Assembly: GCA_035354435.1 (NCBI GenBank)
Contig: DAOQAY010000008.1
Location: 1-34,918 of the forward strand
DNA from: JAKLDO01 sp035354435
GTDB taxonomy: Bacteria; UBP6; UBA1177
Reading direction: 5' to 3'
DNA length: 34,918 bases
The notes under the pieces are model-generated. The model made no database searches. It saw nothing but the letters and a program-made list of their open reading frames with translations, and had not been told where the DNA came from. Positions 8,579-16,164 of the stretch are shown here, piece by piece (position 1 is the first letter of the stretch; every line of letters starts with the position of its first letter). Both the position numbers and the translations under genes were made by a program.

Positions 8579-8926
8579 TTATTCCCCAAGAACTTCTTTG
8601 ATTGAGTTTTCAAGTTTTTCAGGGTTTTTGTAATACAATTTAGCTGTATCTGTTACTCGTTTAAATCGTACCATATCATCATTTGAAAGGTGCTCAACTC
8701 GTAGACTGTTTTTAATTGTGTTTTCGTCGAAATCACGGTAAAGCTGACCAATTGCAGTGTTAAGAAAAGCTGTCGTAATAAACTCTACATTTTGGAATGA
8801 AAGAAGGATTTTCTGTCCCTTTCTTAATCCTTCCTTGATAAGATCGAACACTTTCTGTCCATCATCTGCTGCTACACAGGAAGAGCTACCCACAGTGTTA
8901 AAGATTTTGATAGTGATTTCTTTCAT
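8579..8926 (-). CDS. STAS-like DUF4325 protein
   Basis: A 115-residue protein with the DUF4325 (STAS-like) pattern: alternating strands and helices with the central ILLSFQNVEFITTAFLNTAIGQLY, which corresponds to the strand-turn-helix around the regulatory site of STAS anti-anti-sigma proteins. I chose the ATG at 8926 because GGAGG lies 5 nt upstream; the in-frame GTG at 8938 would place that site inside the gene. It follows the ATPase by 14 nt and ends 2 nt before the PIN gene. Such proteins are commonly found next to GHKL ATPases, which suggests a kinase/STAS partner switch like SpoIIAB/SpoIIAA or RsbW/RsbV. Thr/Ser residues in the ITTAFLNT turn could be phosphate acceptors, but this is a guess. 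Confidence 0.75.
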   Translation of the reverse strand: MKEITIKIFNTVGSSSCVAADDGQKVFDLIKEGLRKGQKILLSFQNVEFITTAFLNTAIGQLYRDFDENTIKNSLRVEHLSNDDMVRFKRVTDTAKLYYKNPEKLENSIKEVLGE

Positions 8927-8940
8927 ATTTTCCTCCACAA

Positions 8941-9804
8941 TTAAAATAAATCTTCAGGAATAATCTCGTTTGAAAGGCTATAAGAGGATTCATCATCTGT
9001 GCAGAACTGCATGTTAATTACAGTGCCTGGAAATGAACCATTAAATAATCTGGTTGTTTCACCACTTAAATCAAACTGGTAAAATCCGTCATTGCTCACT
9101 ATTTGAAATTTTCCATGATTCATAACAATAAATTCTTTTAAAATGGCTAGACCTATTCCACCTGGAATTCCTTGTTTGGTCGAATTCCCATCTGCGACAG
9201 CCCATTTTATTGCCTGAACAGATGAAAGATTTGACTTGAATCGCTTATTTATACAATTTTTAAATCCAATCCCAGTATCAGTTATTGTAAATTCAATTCT
9301 ATGCCTGTTCGGGAAAAACTGTCCAGCGGTATAAATGAAATCAGTTTCACTGTGAGTCTGAGCATTAACGAACATTTCATATATTGACTCAGTAATTTTC
9401 TTTTTCAATTCAGCAGTCATTTCAGGTAATTCCTGACGATTTAAAAGTTCTGAAAAAACATACTGCTGAAAATATCTGCCATCTGATTTTTTCAATTTAA
9501 GATATTCTACTGTAGTTCTATTTATATCTATGATTTTCTCAAATCCGTAATGAGATAAGAATCCGTTTTTTTGAATAATGGTTTTTATTTCAGGTTTAAT
9601 ATAATTAAAGTTAATATCATTCAATCCGAATTGAAGAGAGTCTAGTATTCCTCCAAAAGCAGAGCATAGGTTGGCATCAAACCACTGATCCAAAGAAATA
9701 TCGATTGTTTCTAAAAGCAACCCCTTTTTTTCGTTGTAAAGAGATATAAGTTGTTGGTAACTATCATAAGTAGACTTAATGTTGTTTAAAGTAACGCCCC
9801 TCAT
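8941..9804 (-). CDS. GHKL (HATPase_c) ATP-binding protein of the ATPase/STAS/PIN cassette
   Basis: A 287-residue protein. The C-terminal half is a histidine kinase-like ATPase domain: N box around Glu143 and Asn147 (ESIYEMFVNAQTHS), G1 box DTGIG (176-180), G2 box GIPGGIGLA (212-220) and a closing strand FPGTVINMQF. The N-terminal 130 residues are predicted mixed alpha/beta and match nothing I recognise. There is no phosphoacceptor His motif and no membrane segment, so it is not a classical sensor kinase; it fits serine kinases of the RsbW/SpoIIAB type or conformational ATPases. The ATG at 9804 has its AAGG site overlapping the stop codon of an upstream gene remnant. It is the first intact gene of the cassette. 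Regulation of the STAS protein by phosphorylation or ATP-dependent binding is inferred from context. Confidence 0.8.
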   Translation of the reverse strand: MRGVTLNNIKSTYDSYQQLISLYNEKKGLLLETIDISLDQWFDANLCSAFGGILDSLQFGLNDINFNYIKPEIKTIIQKNGFLSHYGFEKIIDINRTTVEYLKLKKSDGRYFQQYVFSELLNRQELPEMTAELKKKITESIYEMFVNAQTHSETDFIYTAGQFFPNRHRIEFTITDTGIGFKNCINKRFKSNLSSVQAIKWAVADGNSTKQGIPGGIGLAILKEFIVMNHGKFQIVSNDGFYQFDLSGETTRLFNGSFPGTVINMQFCTDDESSYSLSNEIIPEDLF

Positions 9805-9811
9805 TTAACCT

Positions 9812-9952
9812 TCAAGAAGAACACAATTCCAATTTTTCTAAGTCTACAGATTTGGTAATAATATGCAAATCGGCACCAGAAAGCAATTTCCGAATAGCTT
9901 TCGCTGAAAAAGAATTCAAAAATATAAGTTGCAGGGGTTCCAAGTCATAGGT
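9812..9952 (-). pseudogene. 3' remnant of an unknown gene, upstream of the GHKL ATPase
   Basis: Between thyX and the ATPase there is an open frame of 46 codons with no ATG, from just after a TAG (9955-9953) to TGA (9814-9812). Its translation is protein-like: YDLEPLQLIFLNSFSAKAIR, then KLLSGADLHIITKSVDLEKL and a short tail. Its stop codon overlaps the ribosome site of the ATPase gene, the spacing expected of a real upstream operon partner. The 5' part is gone; thyX ends 29 nt before it. A TTG at position 4 of the frame could in principle start a 43-residue peptide but has no Shine-Dalgarno site. I do not recognise the family. Confidence 0.5.
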
Positions 9953-9981
9953 CTATAGTCGCATTTACCAGTGATAAGACT

Positions 9982-11445
9982 TTATTCCGAAAATATCTTT
10001 TTTCTACATTCATTGAAGTCGCTTTTTCCGCTGAGCATCATGGATGTGAGCGGTGCCGCTTTTTCTGCAAGAACTTTCATTTCTCTGGCAGTTTCTCTGA
10101 TATCCCACTGTGCGTGCTCATCATCTCTGAGGCTGATGAAGTGATAGAGCTCTCTGGCGTTGAGTTTCATCAGGACTCTTCTGCGATGGGCATTTGTGAG
10201 AGCATAATTTTTGACTGACGGATAGTTTTTTTCCACAAGATAATATAAATCTTCACTTCTTTTCATTATTTCGGAAAAAAGTCTTGTCTGTCCGGTTTCA
10301 ATAATGGATGACGGTATCGTATATCCGAGTTCGGTGTCATAATCCTGCATAAGCTGGGAGCTCATTCTGTGTCTTTTCAGCTGGGCGTAATTTGTTGCAC
10401 TCACTATAAGTTCAAACACGAATTCCACAGTTTCAAAAGCTCTTTCAACTTTGTCATAACAGTCTCTTGAACAAAGAGATGCCTTTATCAGATCTTTTTT
10501 CTGATTTGCAGTCAGAGATTTTGCTGATTCGTAGCAGGATGAAAAATCCGATCCTGAATAATTGTAGATCAGAGAAGCGCATAGAACTGTATCAGGATTT
10601 TTTGTAACATGGTGAAGTTTCACAGGAATCTGGTCGTAATTGGATGAAAGCAGTTTCTTTTCATATTTTGAAAGTGTTTCACGGATCATTTTTTCTCTTT
10701 CTGTGTCATAAGGAGTAGCTTCGGTATATTTTATTATTGAAGGAGAAAGCGGATGAACAGTTTTGTAAAGCAGTTCTCCGAGTTTTCTGATTTCTGTAAG
10801 TTCCGAAGATTTGAACCTTCTGAGCATGTGTTCAAGAGTTCTTGCATTTACCGTCATTCCGAATTGTGTGACAGTTGCAAGTGAAACCACATATCTTGCG
10901 TCTTCTTTTGCCCAGCCTTCGACAGTGGTTTTACCCTGTTTTGTCGTGATCCTTGAAGGGAATTTTCTGAAAAAATGATCGGCAAGTGTTTCGTAAAGTA
11001 AACGGTAGGCATCATTCTGGGTCTCTATCAGAGATTCCATCATTGATATGTATTCAGAATCCGTTATTTCATCCGGAATTACAAAATCTCCGTCAAGTCT
11101 GATGTAGCGCTGACTTTTTTCTGTGAAAGATGCGAGTCTGAATTTCTGGATCTCCTCCACGGCAAGTCTTGAAATACCTGTTATGTCAAAATTAAAGACC
11201 GCATGTTCCGCGACACTGGCATGTCCCAGTCCGAAAATAATCAACTCATTGGATTTTCTGGCTTTTTCAGTTGCATCTCTTGCAATCTTTCTTAATTCAC
11301 TGATATCGTTGGGATCTCTGGATATTCTGGCATAAGAAGCGCTCAGGGTTTCAGGGGTCACATTATCAAGATCCCATCCGGCCTTTTTTTTGAGTTCTTC
11401 AATTATATCGGCATCAATATTGTATCCGGCAAGAACTACTTTCAT
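9982..11445 (-). CDS. thyX: FAD-dependent thymidylate synthase with two ThyX domains
   Basis: Makes dTMP from dUMP using methylene-tetrahydrofolate and FADH2. The protein is 487 residues, about twice a classical ThyX (about 220-250), and contains two ThyX repeats. Repeat 1: GLGHASVAEHAVF (72-84), then KFRx7S (101-111) in place of the RHRx7S signature, followed by QRY. It also has NARTLEHMLRR (200-210). Repeat 2: LKRHRMSSQLMQDYD with intact RHR (358-360) but Asp368 where the signature Ser belongs, and ELYHFISLRDDEHAQWDIRE near 446-464. Each half thus keeps part of the signature, which suggests shared or divided active sites. Long double-domain forms are known. The ATG at 11445 follows AGGGG by about 6 nt. 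No thyA is in the window. Confidence 0.9.
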   Translation of the reverse strand: MKVVLAGYNIDADIIEELKKKAGWDLDNVTPETLSASYARISRDPNDISELRKIARDATEKARKSNELIIFGLGHASVAEHAVFNFDITGISRLAVEEIQKFRLASFTEKSQRYIRLDGDFVIPDEITDSEYISMMESLIETQNDAYRLLYETLADHFFRKFPSRITTKQGKTTVEGWAKEDARYVVSLATVTQFGMTVNARTLEHMLRRFKSSELTEIRKLGELLYKTVHPLSPSIIKYTEATPYDTEREKMIRETLSKYEKKLLSSNYDQIPVKLHHVTKNPDTVLCASLIYNYSGSDFSSCYESAKSLTANQKKDLIKASLCSRDCYDKVERAFETVEFVFELIVSATNYAQLKRHRMSSQLMQDYDTELGYTIPSSIIETGQTRLFSEIMKRSEDLYYLVEKNYPSVKNYALTNAHRRRVLMKLNARELYHFISLRDDEHAQWDIRETAREMKVLAEKAAPLTSMMLSGKSDFNECRKKIFSE

Positions 11446-11473
11446 GATTTCCCCTCAGAAAATTAATCAATGC

Positions 11474-11501
11474 ATTATAGAAAATCGGACAAATTTGTAA
11501 A
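11474..11501 (-). promoter_or_regulatory. Predicted thyX promoter
   Basis: Minus strand TTTACA (11501-11496), 16 bp, perfect TATAAT (11479-11474), 28 nt before the thyX ATG. One GACAAATTT box (11488-11496) sits in the spacer and touches the -35 element. Confidence 0.65.
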
Positions 11502-11541
11502 AGATTTTCAAATGAGTAAATTAAAAGCGGCTAAATTTGTC
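11488..11541. promoter_or_regulatory. Candidate TetR operator pair in the thyX-tetR gap
   Basis: GACAAATTT occurs at 11488-11496 on the plus strand and again at 11541-11533 on the minus strand, giving an inverted pair. The first copy is part of the perfect palindrome ACAAATTTGT (11489-11498). It lies inside the thyX promoter, and the second copy lies just downstream of the likely tetR -10. That is what autoregulation by the adjacent TetR protein would look like. Confidence 0.5.
11495..11522 (+). promoter_or_regulatory. Possible promoter of the tetR-MFS operon
   Basis: TTGTAA (11495-11500), 16 bp, TAAATT (11517-11522), 33 nt before the tetR ATG. It overlaps the first GACAAATTT box. Modest match to consensus. 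Confidence 0.4.
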
Positions 11542-11555
11542 GAGGTTGGAGTTTT

Positions 11556-12110
11556 ATGAACAAGGTCAGAAGCCATGAGTCTGTGCTTTCACACGGAGCA
11601 AAGAATGAGATAATAGAAAAGGTGCTGGTTCTTGTTTCCAGAAAAGGCGGATGGGATATCACGGTGACAGAGATAGCAGAAGAATGCTGTATGACACCGG
11701 CATCGCTTTATTCATATTTTTCATCCAAGGCTGATATAATTCAGTCTGCAATTGCTGAAATGGAAAAAAGGTTTGTTACGATAGCCAATCTGCCGATTCC
11801 CGATAAGATCCCTGAAGATATGAAAATAAAGATGATCTCTTTTTATGTGTTTGATTTTGTTGCTAAAAACAAATGGGCTGCTGAGTTTGTAGATCCTTTT
11901 TCAAAATATGAATCGACAGTAAAGCTTATAGAAAGAATAACTTTATTTGTGAAAAAGGAAGGCAGACCGAGAAAAGATCTTGATTACAGGGTTTACAGAT
12001 TTCTTGCCGGAATAAGCTTTAAGATAAAATACAGGTTTATGAGAAATGAAGTTCCGACAGAGCTGGATATTGACGATCTTTCAAAATTCATGTCATATAC
12101 CGACGATTAA
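11556..12110 (+). CDS. TetR/AcrR-family transcriptional regulator
   Basis: A 184-residue TetR-type repressor. The N-terminal three-helix DNA-binding domain is clear: GAKNEIIEKVLVLVSRKGGWDITVTEIAEECCMTPASLYSYFSSKADIIQSAI, with the recognition helix near TPASLYSYF (about 47-55). The C-terminal ligand and dimer domain (about 70-184) is alpha-helical and not specific enough to name a ligand. The ATG at 11556 has GGAG 4 nt upstream. It is divergent from thyX and the first of four genes in a likely operon with a LolA-like protein, an MFS transporter and a scramblase-like protein, so it probably controls export of a lipophilic or toxic compound. The inverted GACAAATTT boxes in the gap are its likely operators. 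Confidence 0.88.
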   Translation: MNKVRSHESVLSHGAKNEIIEKVLVLVSRKGGWDITVTEIAEECCMTPASLYSYFSSKADIIQSAIAEMEKRFVTIANLPIPDKIPEDMKIKMISFYVFDFVAKNKWAAEFVDPFSKYESTVKLIERITLFVKKEGRPRKDLDYRVYRFLAGISFKIKYRFMRNEVPTELDIDDLSKFMSYTDD

Positions 12111-12111
12111 T

Positions 12112-12780
12112 ATGAAGTCAGTTGTTTTCCTACTTGTTTTCATTTCGTTTTTTTCAGTCTATGCACAGACTGATACAATCGGCTCAATGATATCGAAATA
12201 TTCTAAAATTTATGAGTCAAATAACGGAATATTAAGTCTGCGGACCGTCAAAGCGGTTTCAAAAGATCCCGAAACAGGCAAAGAGTTGAAAAGATTCGAA
12301 GTCACGATAGAAAGGCACGACTATTTTTATAAAACCCCGGAAATAAAAGCTCTGAAGTATGTTGAAAACGGTGTTGAGACCGAAACAAAAAAATATGACA
12401 CAAGGGAGATCGAACCATTTTTTCCTCTGTTTGATAAAAAAGCGAAAGAGAATTACAAGTTCGAATATGCCGGAAAAGAAACGGCAGAAGGGCGCAACTG
12501 CCTGAAAATAAATGTTATTCCTCAAGAAAACACAGCAAGACATTTCAAAGGTGTGATATTCATTGATCCGGAAAAACTTGAACTTGTTAAACTGAAAGGG
12601 ACTTTGGCAAAACCTCACTGGGCAATGAAACAGTATGATTTTGAGTTCATTTACACCAATCTTGGCGGATTTCCGGTTCTCAAAAAAGGGAAAGTGACTG
12701 CCAGAGTTAAGGTTTTTATGATAATATCTGATAACATAACTGATTACGAGATAACACCTGTCTCGAATAAATTTTTCTGA
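12112..12780 (+). CDS. Periplasmic LolA-like / outer-membrane lipoprotein-sorting family protein
   Basis: A 222-residue secreted protein. The ATG at 12112 starts a clean signal peptide (MKSVVFLLVFISFFSVYA, cleavage probably after VYA-Q). An earlier in-frame start at 12046 would lie inside tetR and put 22 residues before the signal, so I reject it. There is no strong ribosome site and the gene begins 1 nt after the tetR stop, suggesting translational coupling. The mature part is rich in beta strands (GKETAEGRNCLKINVIPQE, FKGVIFIDPEKLELVKLKGTLAKPHWAMKQYDFEFIY), like the LolA/LolB fold of proteins annotated as outer membrane lipoprotein-sorting proteins, which often accompany exporters. It probably binds a lipid or lipoprotein in the periplasm; the ligand is unknown. 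Confidence 0.65.
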   Translation: MKSVVFLLVFISFFSVYAQTDTIGSMISKYSKIYESNNGILSLRTVKAVSKDPETGKELKRFEVTIERHDYFYKTPEIKALKYVENGVETETKKYDTREIEPFFPLFDKKAKENYKFEYAGKETAEGRNCLKINVIPQENTARHFKGVIFIDPEKLELVKLKGTLAKPHWAMKQYDFEFIYTNLGGFPVLKKGKVTARVKVFMIISDNITDYEITPVSNKFF

Positions 12781-12795
12781 TTAGCAGGAATAACC

Positions 12796-14070
12796 ATGAT
12801 TTTAAATATATTGCAGTATCCGATGCGGCAGATAAGCCTGTACTCGGGACTGCCCCGTTCAATTTATATTCTGTTCATTGTCAGAATCGTAAATGTCATG
12901 GGAAACTTTGTTTACCCGTTTCTGACACTGTTTCTTACCGACAGAATGGGGATGAGTGCAACCGGAGCCGGCACATATTTTATTTTCAGTGCAATATCTC
13001 AGGCAATTGGTGCACTTATCGGCGGAAAGCTCACAGATCATTTCGGACGGAAAAAACTTATAATCATTTTTCAGGGACTTGCCGCAGTATGTTTTGTGCC
13101 TTGTGCTTTTCTGGGGAATTCTATTCTGGTTCCGGTGCTTTTAATATTATGCGGACTTTTTTCAGGAGCCGCACAGCCTGCCAATTCTGCAATGGTGACC
13201 GATCTTACAGATAAAGAAAACCGCGCTAAAGCTTTTTCACTGCTTTATCTCGGAATAAATATAGGCTTTTCCATCGGTCCGATGATCGCCGGTTTTATGT
13301 ATAGGAATTACACCAGATGGATATTTTTCGGAAATGCGGCATCAATTCTAATATCTCTGATACTTCTGTTTATTTTTGTCGAAGAGACAATGCCTGATAA
13401 GGAAAAAATAGAAAAAGCCTCTTCAATTAACGATGCTGAGGCACCGGAAGCAGGAGGTTTGATCCGGGCACTGTTTAAAAGGCCGGTTCTACTGATGTTT
13501 ATTTTAGTAAGAATGATCAATCAGCTCATATATTCCACTATCGGTTTTTCTATTCCATTACAACTTACAAATGTATTCGGCAACGATTCAGGTCCGGCGT
13601 ATTTCGGGATTATTATGTCATTCACGGGAATAATTGTCGTGCTGTTTACGATTCCTGTCACAAAATTGACAATGAAGGTCAGACCTATAATTAATATGGC
13701 TGTTGCCGGGATGCTGTATGGAATAGGGTTCGGAATGATGTTCTATATGGATTTTTTATGGCTTTATTTTGTTGCGGCCTTTATTTTTACTCTGGGTGAA
13801 ATACTGGATGTGACGAATTCAGGCGTTTATGTCGCCAATAATTCTCCGGTAACTCACAGAGGAAGATTCAATTCGATTATTACTCTGGTGGCAACTGCCG
13901 GATCTGCTTTCGGTCCGTTTGTATGGGGAATGTTCATTGATTCTTTCGGACTTCAGAAACAATGGATTGTATGTTTCTGGATAGGAATTCTTTCATGTGT
14001 CTTGATGCTTTTACTGAGAGTTTTCGAGATTAAATTTTTGATAAGGAGGCAAAATGAGCAGTGCAATTAA
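12796..14070 (+). CDS. MFS transporter
   Basis: A 424-residue major facilitator protein with 12 predicted membrane helices. The loop 2-3 motif GGKLTDHFGRKK (76-87) is the classic MFS motif A, and loop 4-5 carries NRAKAFSLLYLGINIGFSIGP, the motif of drug:H+ antiporters of this type. A hydrophilic loop of about 35 residues (EETMPDKEKIEKASSINDAEAPEAGG) separates the two six-helix halves. An AGGA site lies 6 nt before the ATG. The position after tetR and the LolA-like gene makes an efflux role likelier than uptake; the substrate is not readable. The last 17 nt overlap the start of the next gene. Confidence 0.88.
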   Translation: MILNILQYPMRQISLYSGLPRSIYILFIVRIVNVMGNFVYPFLTLFLTDRMGMSATGAGTYFIFSAISQAIGALIGGKLTDHFGRKKLIIIFQGLAAVCFVPCAFLGNSILVPVLLILCGLFSGAAQPANSAMVTDLTDKENRAKAFSLLYLGINIGFSIGPMIAGFMYRNYTRWIFFGNAASILISLILLFIFVEETMPDKEKIEKASSINDAEAPEAGGLIRALFKRPVLLMFILVRMINQLIYSTIGFSIPLQLTNVFGNDSGPAYFGIIMSFTGIIVVLFTIPVTKLTMKVRPIINMAVAGMLYGIGFGMMFYMDFLWLYFVAAFIFTLGEILDVTNSGVYVANNSPVTHRGRFNSIITLVATAGSAFGPFVWGMFIDSFGLQKQWIVCFWIGILSCVLMLLLRVFEIKFLIRRQNEQCN

Positions 14071-14641
14071 CAGAAACCATTTTTTTGTCAAAGAACATGT
14101 CGGAATGTTCAAAGCGGCTAATAACTATGACATTCTTGATCCTGAAACTAAGAGCGTCATCATGGAATGCCGCGAGGAAAATCTGGGGATTTTCACCAGA
14201 CTTTTAAGATTTACAGATTACAAGAGAATGACTCCGTTTGATGTCACCATCAGAACAACTGACGGGCATCAGGTTGTCAGAGTTACCAGAGGCATCTCAT
14301 TTTTTGTTTCGGATGTTTCTGTTTTTGATGAAAACAACAACCTGATAGGCGGATTCAAACAGAAATTCCTTTCAATCGGTGGAAAATTCAGCGTTCTTGA
14401 TAAAAATGACAGACCGGTATGTGTTCTGCAGGGAAAATGGACGAGCTGGGATTTCAGATTCGTTGACGGGAACACAGAATATGCAAGCGTTTCTAAAAAA
14501 TGGGCAGGGCTTGGCAGAGAACTTTTCACCTCCGCAGATAACTATATGCTCCAGATCAACAATAATGTCCCGGACGACTCAGATATCAGAAAACTCATCC
14601 TTGCCGCAGTAATGTGCATCGATATGGTTCTGAAGGAATAG
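14054..14641 (+). CDS. LURP-one-related / tubby-like scramblase family protein
   Basis: A 195-residue protein of the LURP-one/phospholipid scramblase (tubby-like barrel) type: repeated short strands including ANNYDILDPETKSVIMECRE, RTTDGHQVVRVTRGISFF, SDVSVFDENNNLIGGFKQKF, GGKFSVLDKNDRPVCVLQG and WTSWDFRFVDG, ending in a hydrophobic helix (IRKLILAAVMCIDMVLKE). Members are thought to bind membrane lipids; bacterial roles are mostly unknown. It has the best ribosome site of the operon (AAGGAGG, 6 nt before the ATG) and starts inside the MFS gene. Joined with an exporter and a LolA-like protein, it may belong to a lipid or envelope function. Confidence 0.75.
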   Translation: MSSAINRNHFFVKEHVGMFKAANNYDILDPETKSVIMECREENLGIFTRLLRFTDYKRMTPFDVTIRTTDGHQVVRVTRGISFFVSDVSVFDENNNLIGGFKQKFLSIGGKFSVLDKNDRPVCVLQGKWTSWDFRFVDGNTEYASVSKKWAGLGRELFTSADNYMLQINNNVPDDSDIRKLILAAVMCIDMVLKE

Positions 14642-14664
14642 CTGCTTGAGACTTTTGCAAAGTA

Positions 14665-14697
14665 GACTTGACAATAACGCGATATTATTGTAAAGTC
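14665..14697. promoter_or_regulatory. 33-nt imperfect inverted repeat overlapping a predicted promoter
   Basis: Arms GACTTgACAATAA and TTATTGTaAAGTC pair at 12 of 13 positions around a 7-nt loop (CGCGATA). A promoter-like TTGACA (14668-14673), 17 bp, TAAAGT (14691-14696) lies exactly within it, 34 nt before the ATPase ATG. No T run follows on either side, so an operator is likelier than a terminator. Confidence 0.55.
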
Positions 14698-14730
14698 AGC
14701 TAGACAAAAGATGAAAAGGAGAAAAAACCA

Positions 14731-15933
14731 ATGATGCAGAAACTTCTTGAAATTCATGAGATGACAGTTTCAAAAAAACAAAGGAAGATCAAACGGTATC
14801 TGTATGATATGATAAATTGGGATTTGAAAGCTATCTGCATTTTCGGTGCCAGAGGCACGGGCAAGACAACTCTGATGGTTCAGCACTATTACGAGAAATA
14901 CGGAACTTCTGAAAAGGCGCTTTATATTTCCGCAGATCATGTTTTTGTCGTTTCATACGGTCTTTATGAAATCGCAGATACTTTTTTTAAAAACGGCGGT
15001 GAAACGCTCTATATCGATGAAATTCACACATATCCTGACTGGACTGTTGAACTGAAAAACATCATTGATGTCTACAGTGACAGACAGGTGATAGTTTCGG
15101 GCAGTTCCACTATTGAACTCAAAAAAAGCAAAAGCGATCTTTCAAGAAGAGTTGTTTATTACGAATTAAAGGGATTTTCATTCAGAGAGTTTCTGAATTT
15201 TGGATCAGGTGGAAAATTTAATGCCTGTTCTTTAAATGAAATATTGGAAAACCATCGTGAGATCTCTTTGCACATAAAAGAGGGAAGATCTATCCTTAAA
15301 GAATTCAGGAATTATCTTGAATATGGTTACTATCCTTTTTTTCTTGAAGGTAAAGACGAATATTTTTCAAGACTCGGGAATGTCGTTGAAAAAGTGATTT
15401 TTGAAGATATTGCAGCAAGTTTCAATCTTTCCCAGCCTAAACTGCCGGTTATTAAAAAACTTCTCTGGCTTATCGCCACATCAGAACCGTTCACACCGAA
15501 TGTTGACAGAATAAGCAAAGATCTCGGGATATCCCGAGAATATGTCTATAACTACATTGAATATCTTGAAAGAGCAGGATTTGTAATAAATGTAAGAAAA
15601 AAAGGAGACGGATTCAGATCAATAAGAAAACCTGCTAAAATATTCATGCAGAACACCGGACTCATTAAAGTGCTTTCAGAAAAAACATATGAAAGAAATG
15701 CCGGAGCAATGAGGGAAACATTTTTCGCAAATCAGCTTGGAACACTATTTGAACTGACAATTCCCGAAAAAGGGGATTTTATCGTTGACGGCAGATATTT
15801 ATTCGAGATAGGTGGAAAAAATAAAAATAGTGACCAGATAAAAGGAATTAGTAATTCATTCCTCGCACTGGATGAAATTGAAACAGGATTCAAAAACACA
15901 ATTCCGCTCTATATGTTTGGATTTTTATATTAA
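14731..15933 (+). CDS. AAA family ATPase with DUF4143-like C-terminus
   Basis: A 400-residue protein of the AAA_14/DUF4143 group. Walker A is GARGTGKT (39-46), Walker B is ETLYIDEIH (Asp96, Glu97), and a sensor strand reads VIVSGSSTIEL. Around 250-290 there is a winged-helix segment (ISKDLGISREYVYNYIEYLERAGFVINVRKKG), and the C-terminus has the nuclease-like FEIGGKNKNSDQIKG strand typical of DUF4143 proteins. These ATPases occur in many copies in some anaerobes; their function is not established. A GGAG site lies 11 nt before the first ATG; a second ATG follows directly. It stands alone behind its own promoter. A second, different member begins at 34474. Confidence 0.85.
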   Translation: MMQKLLEIHEMTVSKKQRKIKRYLYDMINWDLKAICIFGARGTGKTTLMVQHYYEKYGTSEKALYISADHVFVVSYGLYEIADTFFKNGGETLYIDEIHTYPDWTVELKNIIDVYSDRQVIVSGSSTIELKKSKSDLSRRVVYYELKGFSFREFLNFGSGGKFNACSLNEILENHREISLHIKEGRSILKEFRNYLEYGYYPFFLEGKDEYFSRLGNVVEKVIFEDIAASFNLSQPKLPVIKKLLWLIATSEPFTPNVDRISKDLGISREYVYNYIEYLERAGFVINVRKKGDGFRSIRKPAKIFMQNTGLIKVLSEKTYERNAGAMRETFFANQLGTLFELTIPEKGDFIVDGRYLFEIGGKNKNSDQIKGISNSFLALDEIETGFKNTIPLYMFGFLY

Positions 15934-16000
15934 ATTGATCCTTTTTAAGCTTTTTTGATCGCTATACTATGGCAAAGTATATCAGCTAAAAGACCTCGGA

Positions 16001-16070
16001 AATAAATTCCCCGTAAATTTCAACTCTTTTTTCATCGGATTTTTTTGAAATAAAGATAGTGCCAAGCCTG
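16001..16070 (+). repeat. Direct repeat, copy 1, upstream of the beta-propeller lipoprotein gene
   Basis: About 70 bp. Shared with copy 2 (17266-17340) are AATAAATTC, AAATTTCAACTCTTT, TTCATCGGATT, TGAAATAAA and ATAGT, in the same order with small indels. Its -10-like box is TAGTGC in place of TAGTAT, so this copy looks decayed as a promoter. The rest of the gap 15934-16164 holds only the lipoprotein promoter. Confidence 0.75.
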
Positions 16071-16104
16071 TTTTTTTGGTATGTTAAATAATTCAAAAAT
16101 TCAC

Positions 16105-16132
16105 TTGAAAAAGAGTATATAAATGATAGTAT
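16105..16132 (+). promoter_or_regulatory. Predicted promoter of the beta-propeller lipoprotein gene
   Basis: TTGAAA (16105-16110), 16 bp, TAGTAT (16127-16132), 32 nt before the ATG at 16165. The same spacing and -10 box recur before moxR and the M29 gene. Confidence 0.5.
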
Positions 16133-16164
16133 CCAGAAGTAATCAATCTGATGGAGATTCATAA

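Noticed and set aside
12046..12111. Upstream start of the LolA-like gene inside tetR
   Set aside because: It would bury the signal peptide behind 22 residues; the ATG at 12112 begins a normal signal.
14665..14697. Inverted repeat as an intrinsic terminator of the MFS operon
   Set aside because: No T run after either arm and an AT-rich stem; overlap with a promoter favours an operator.
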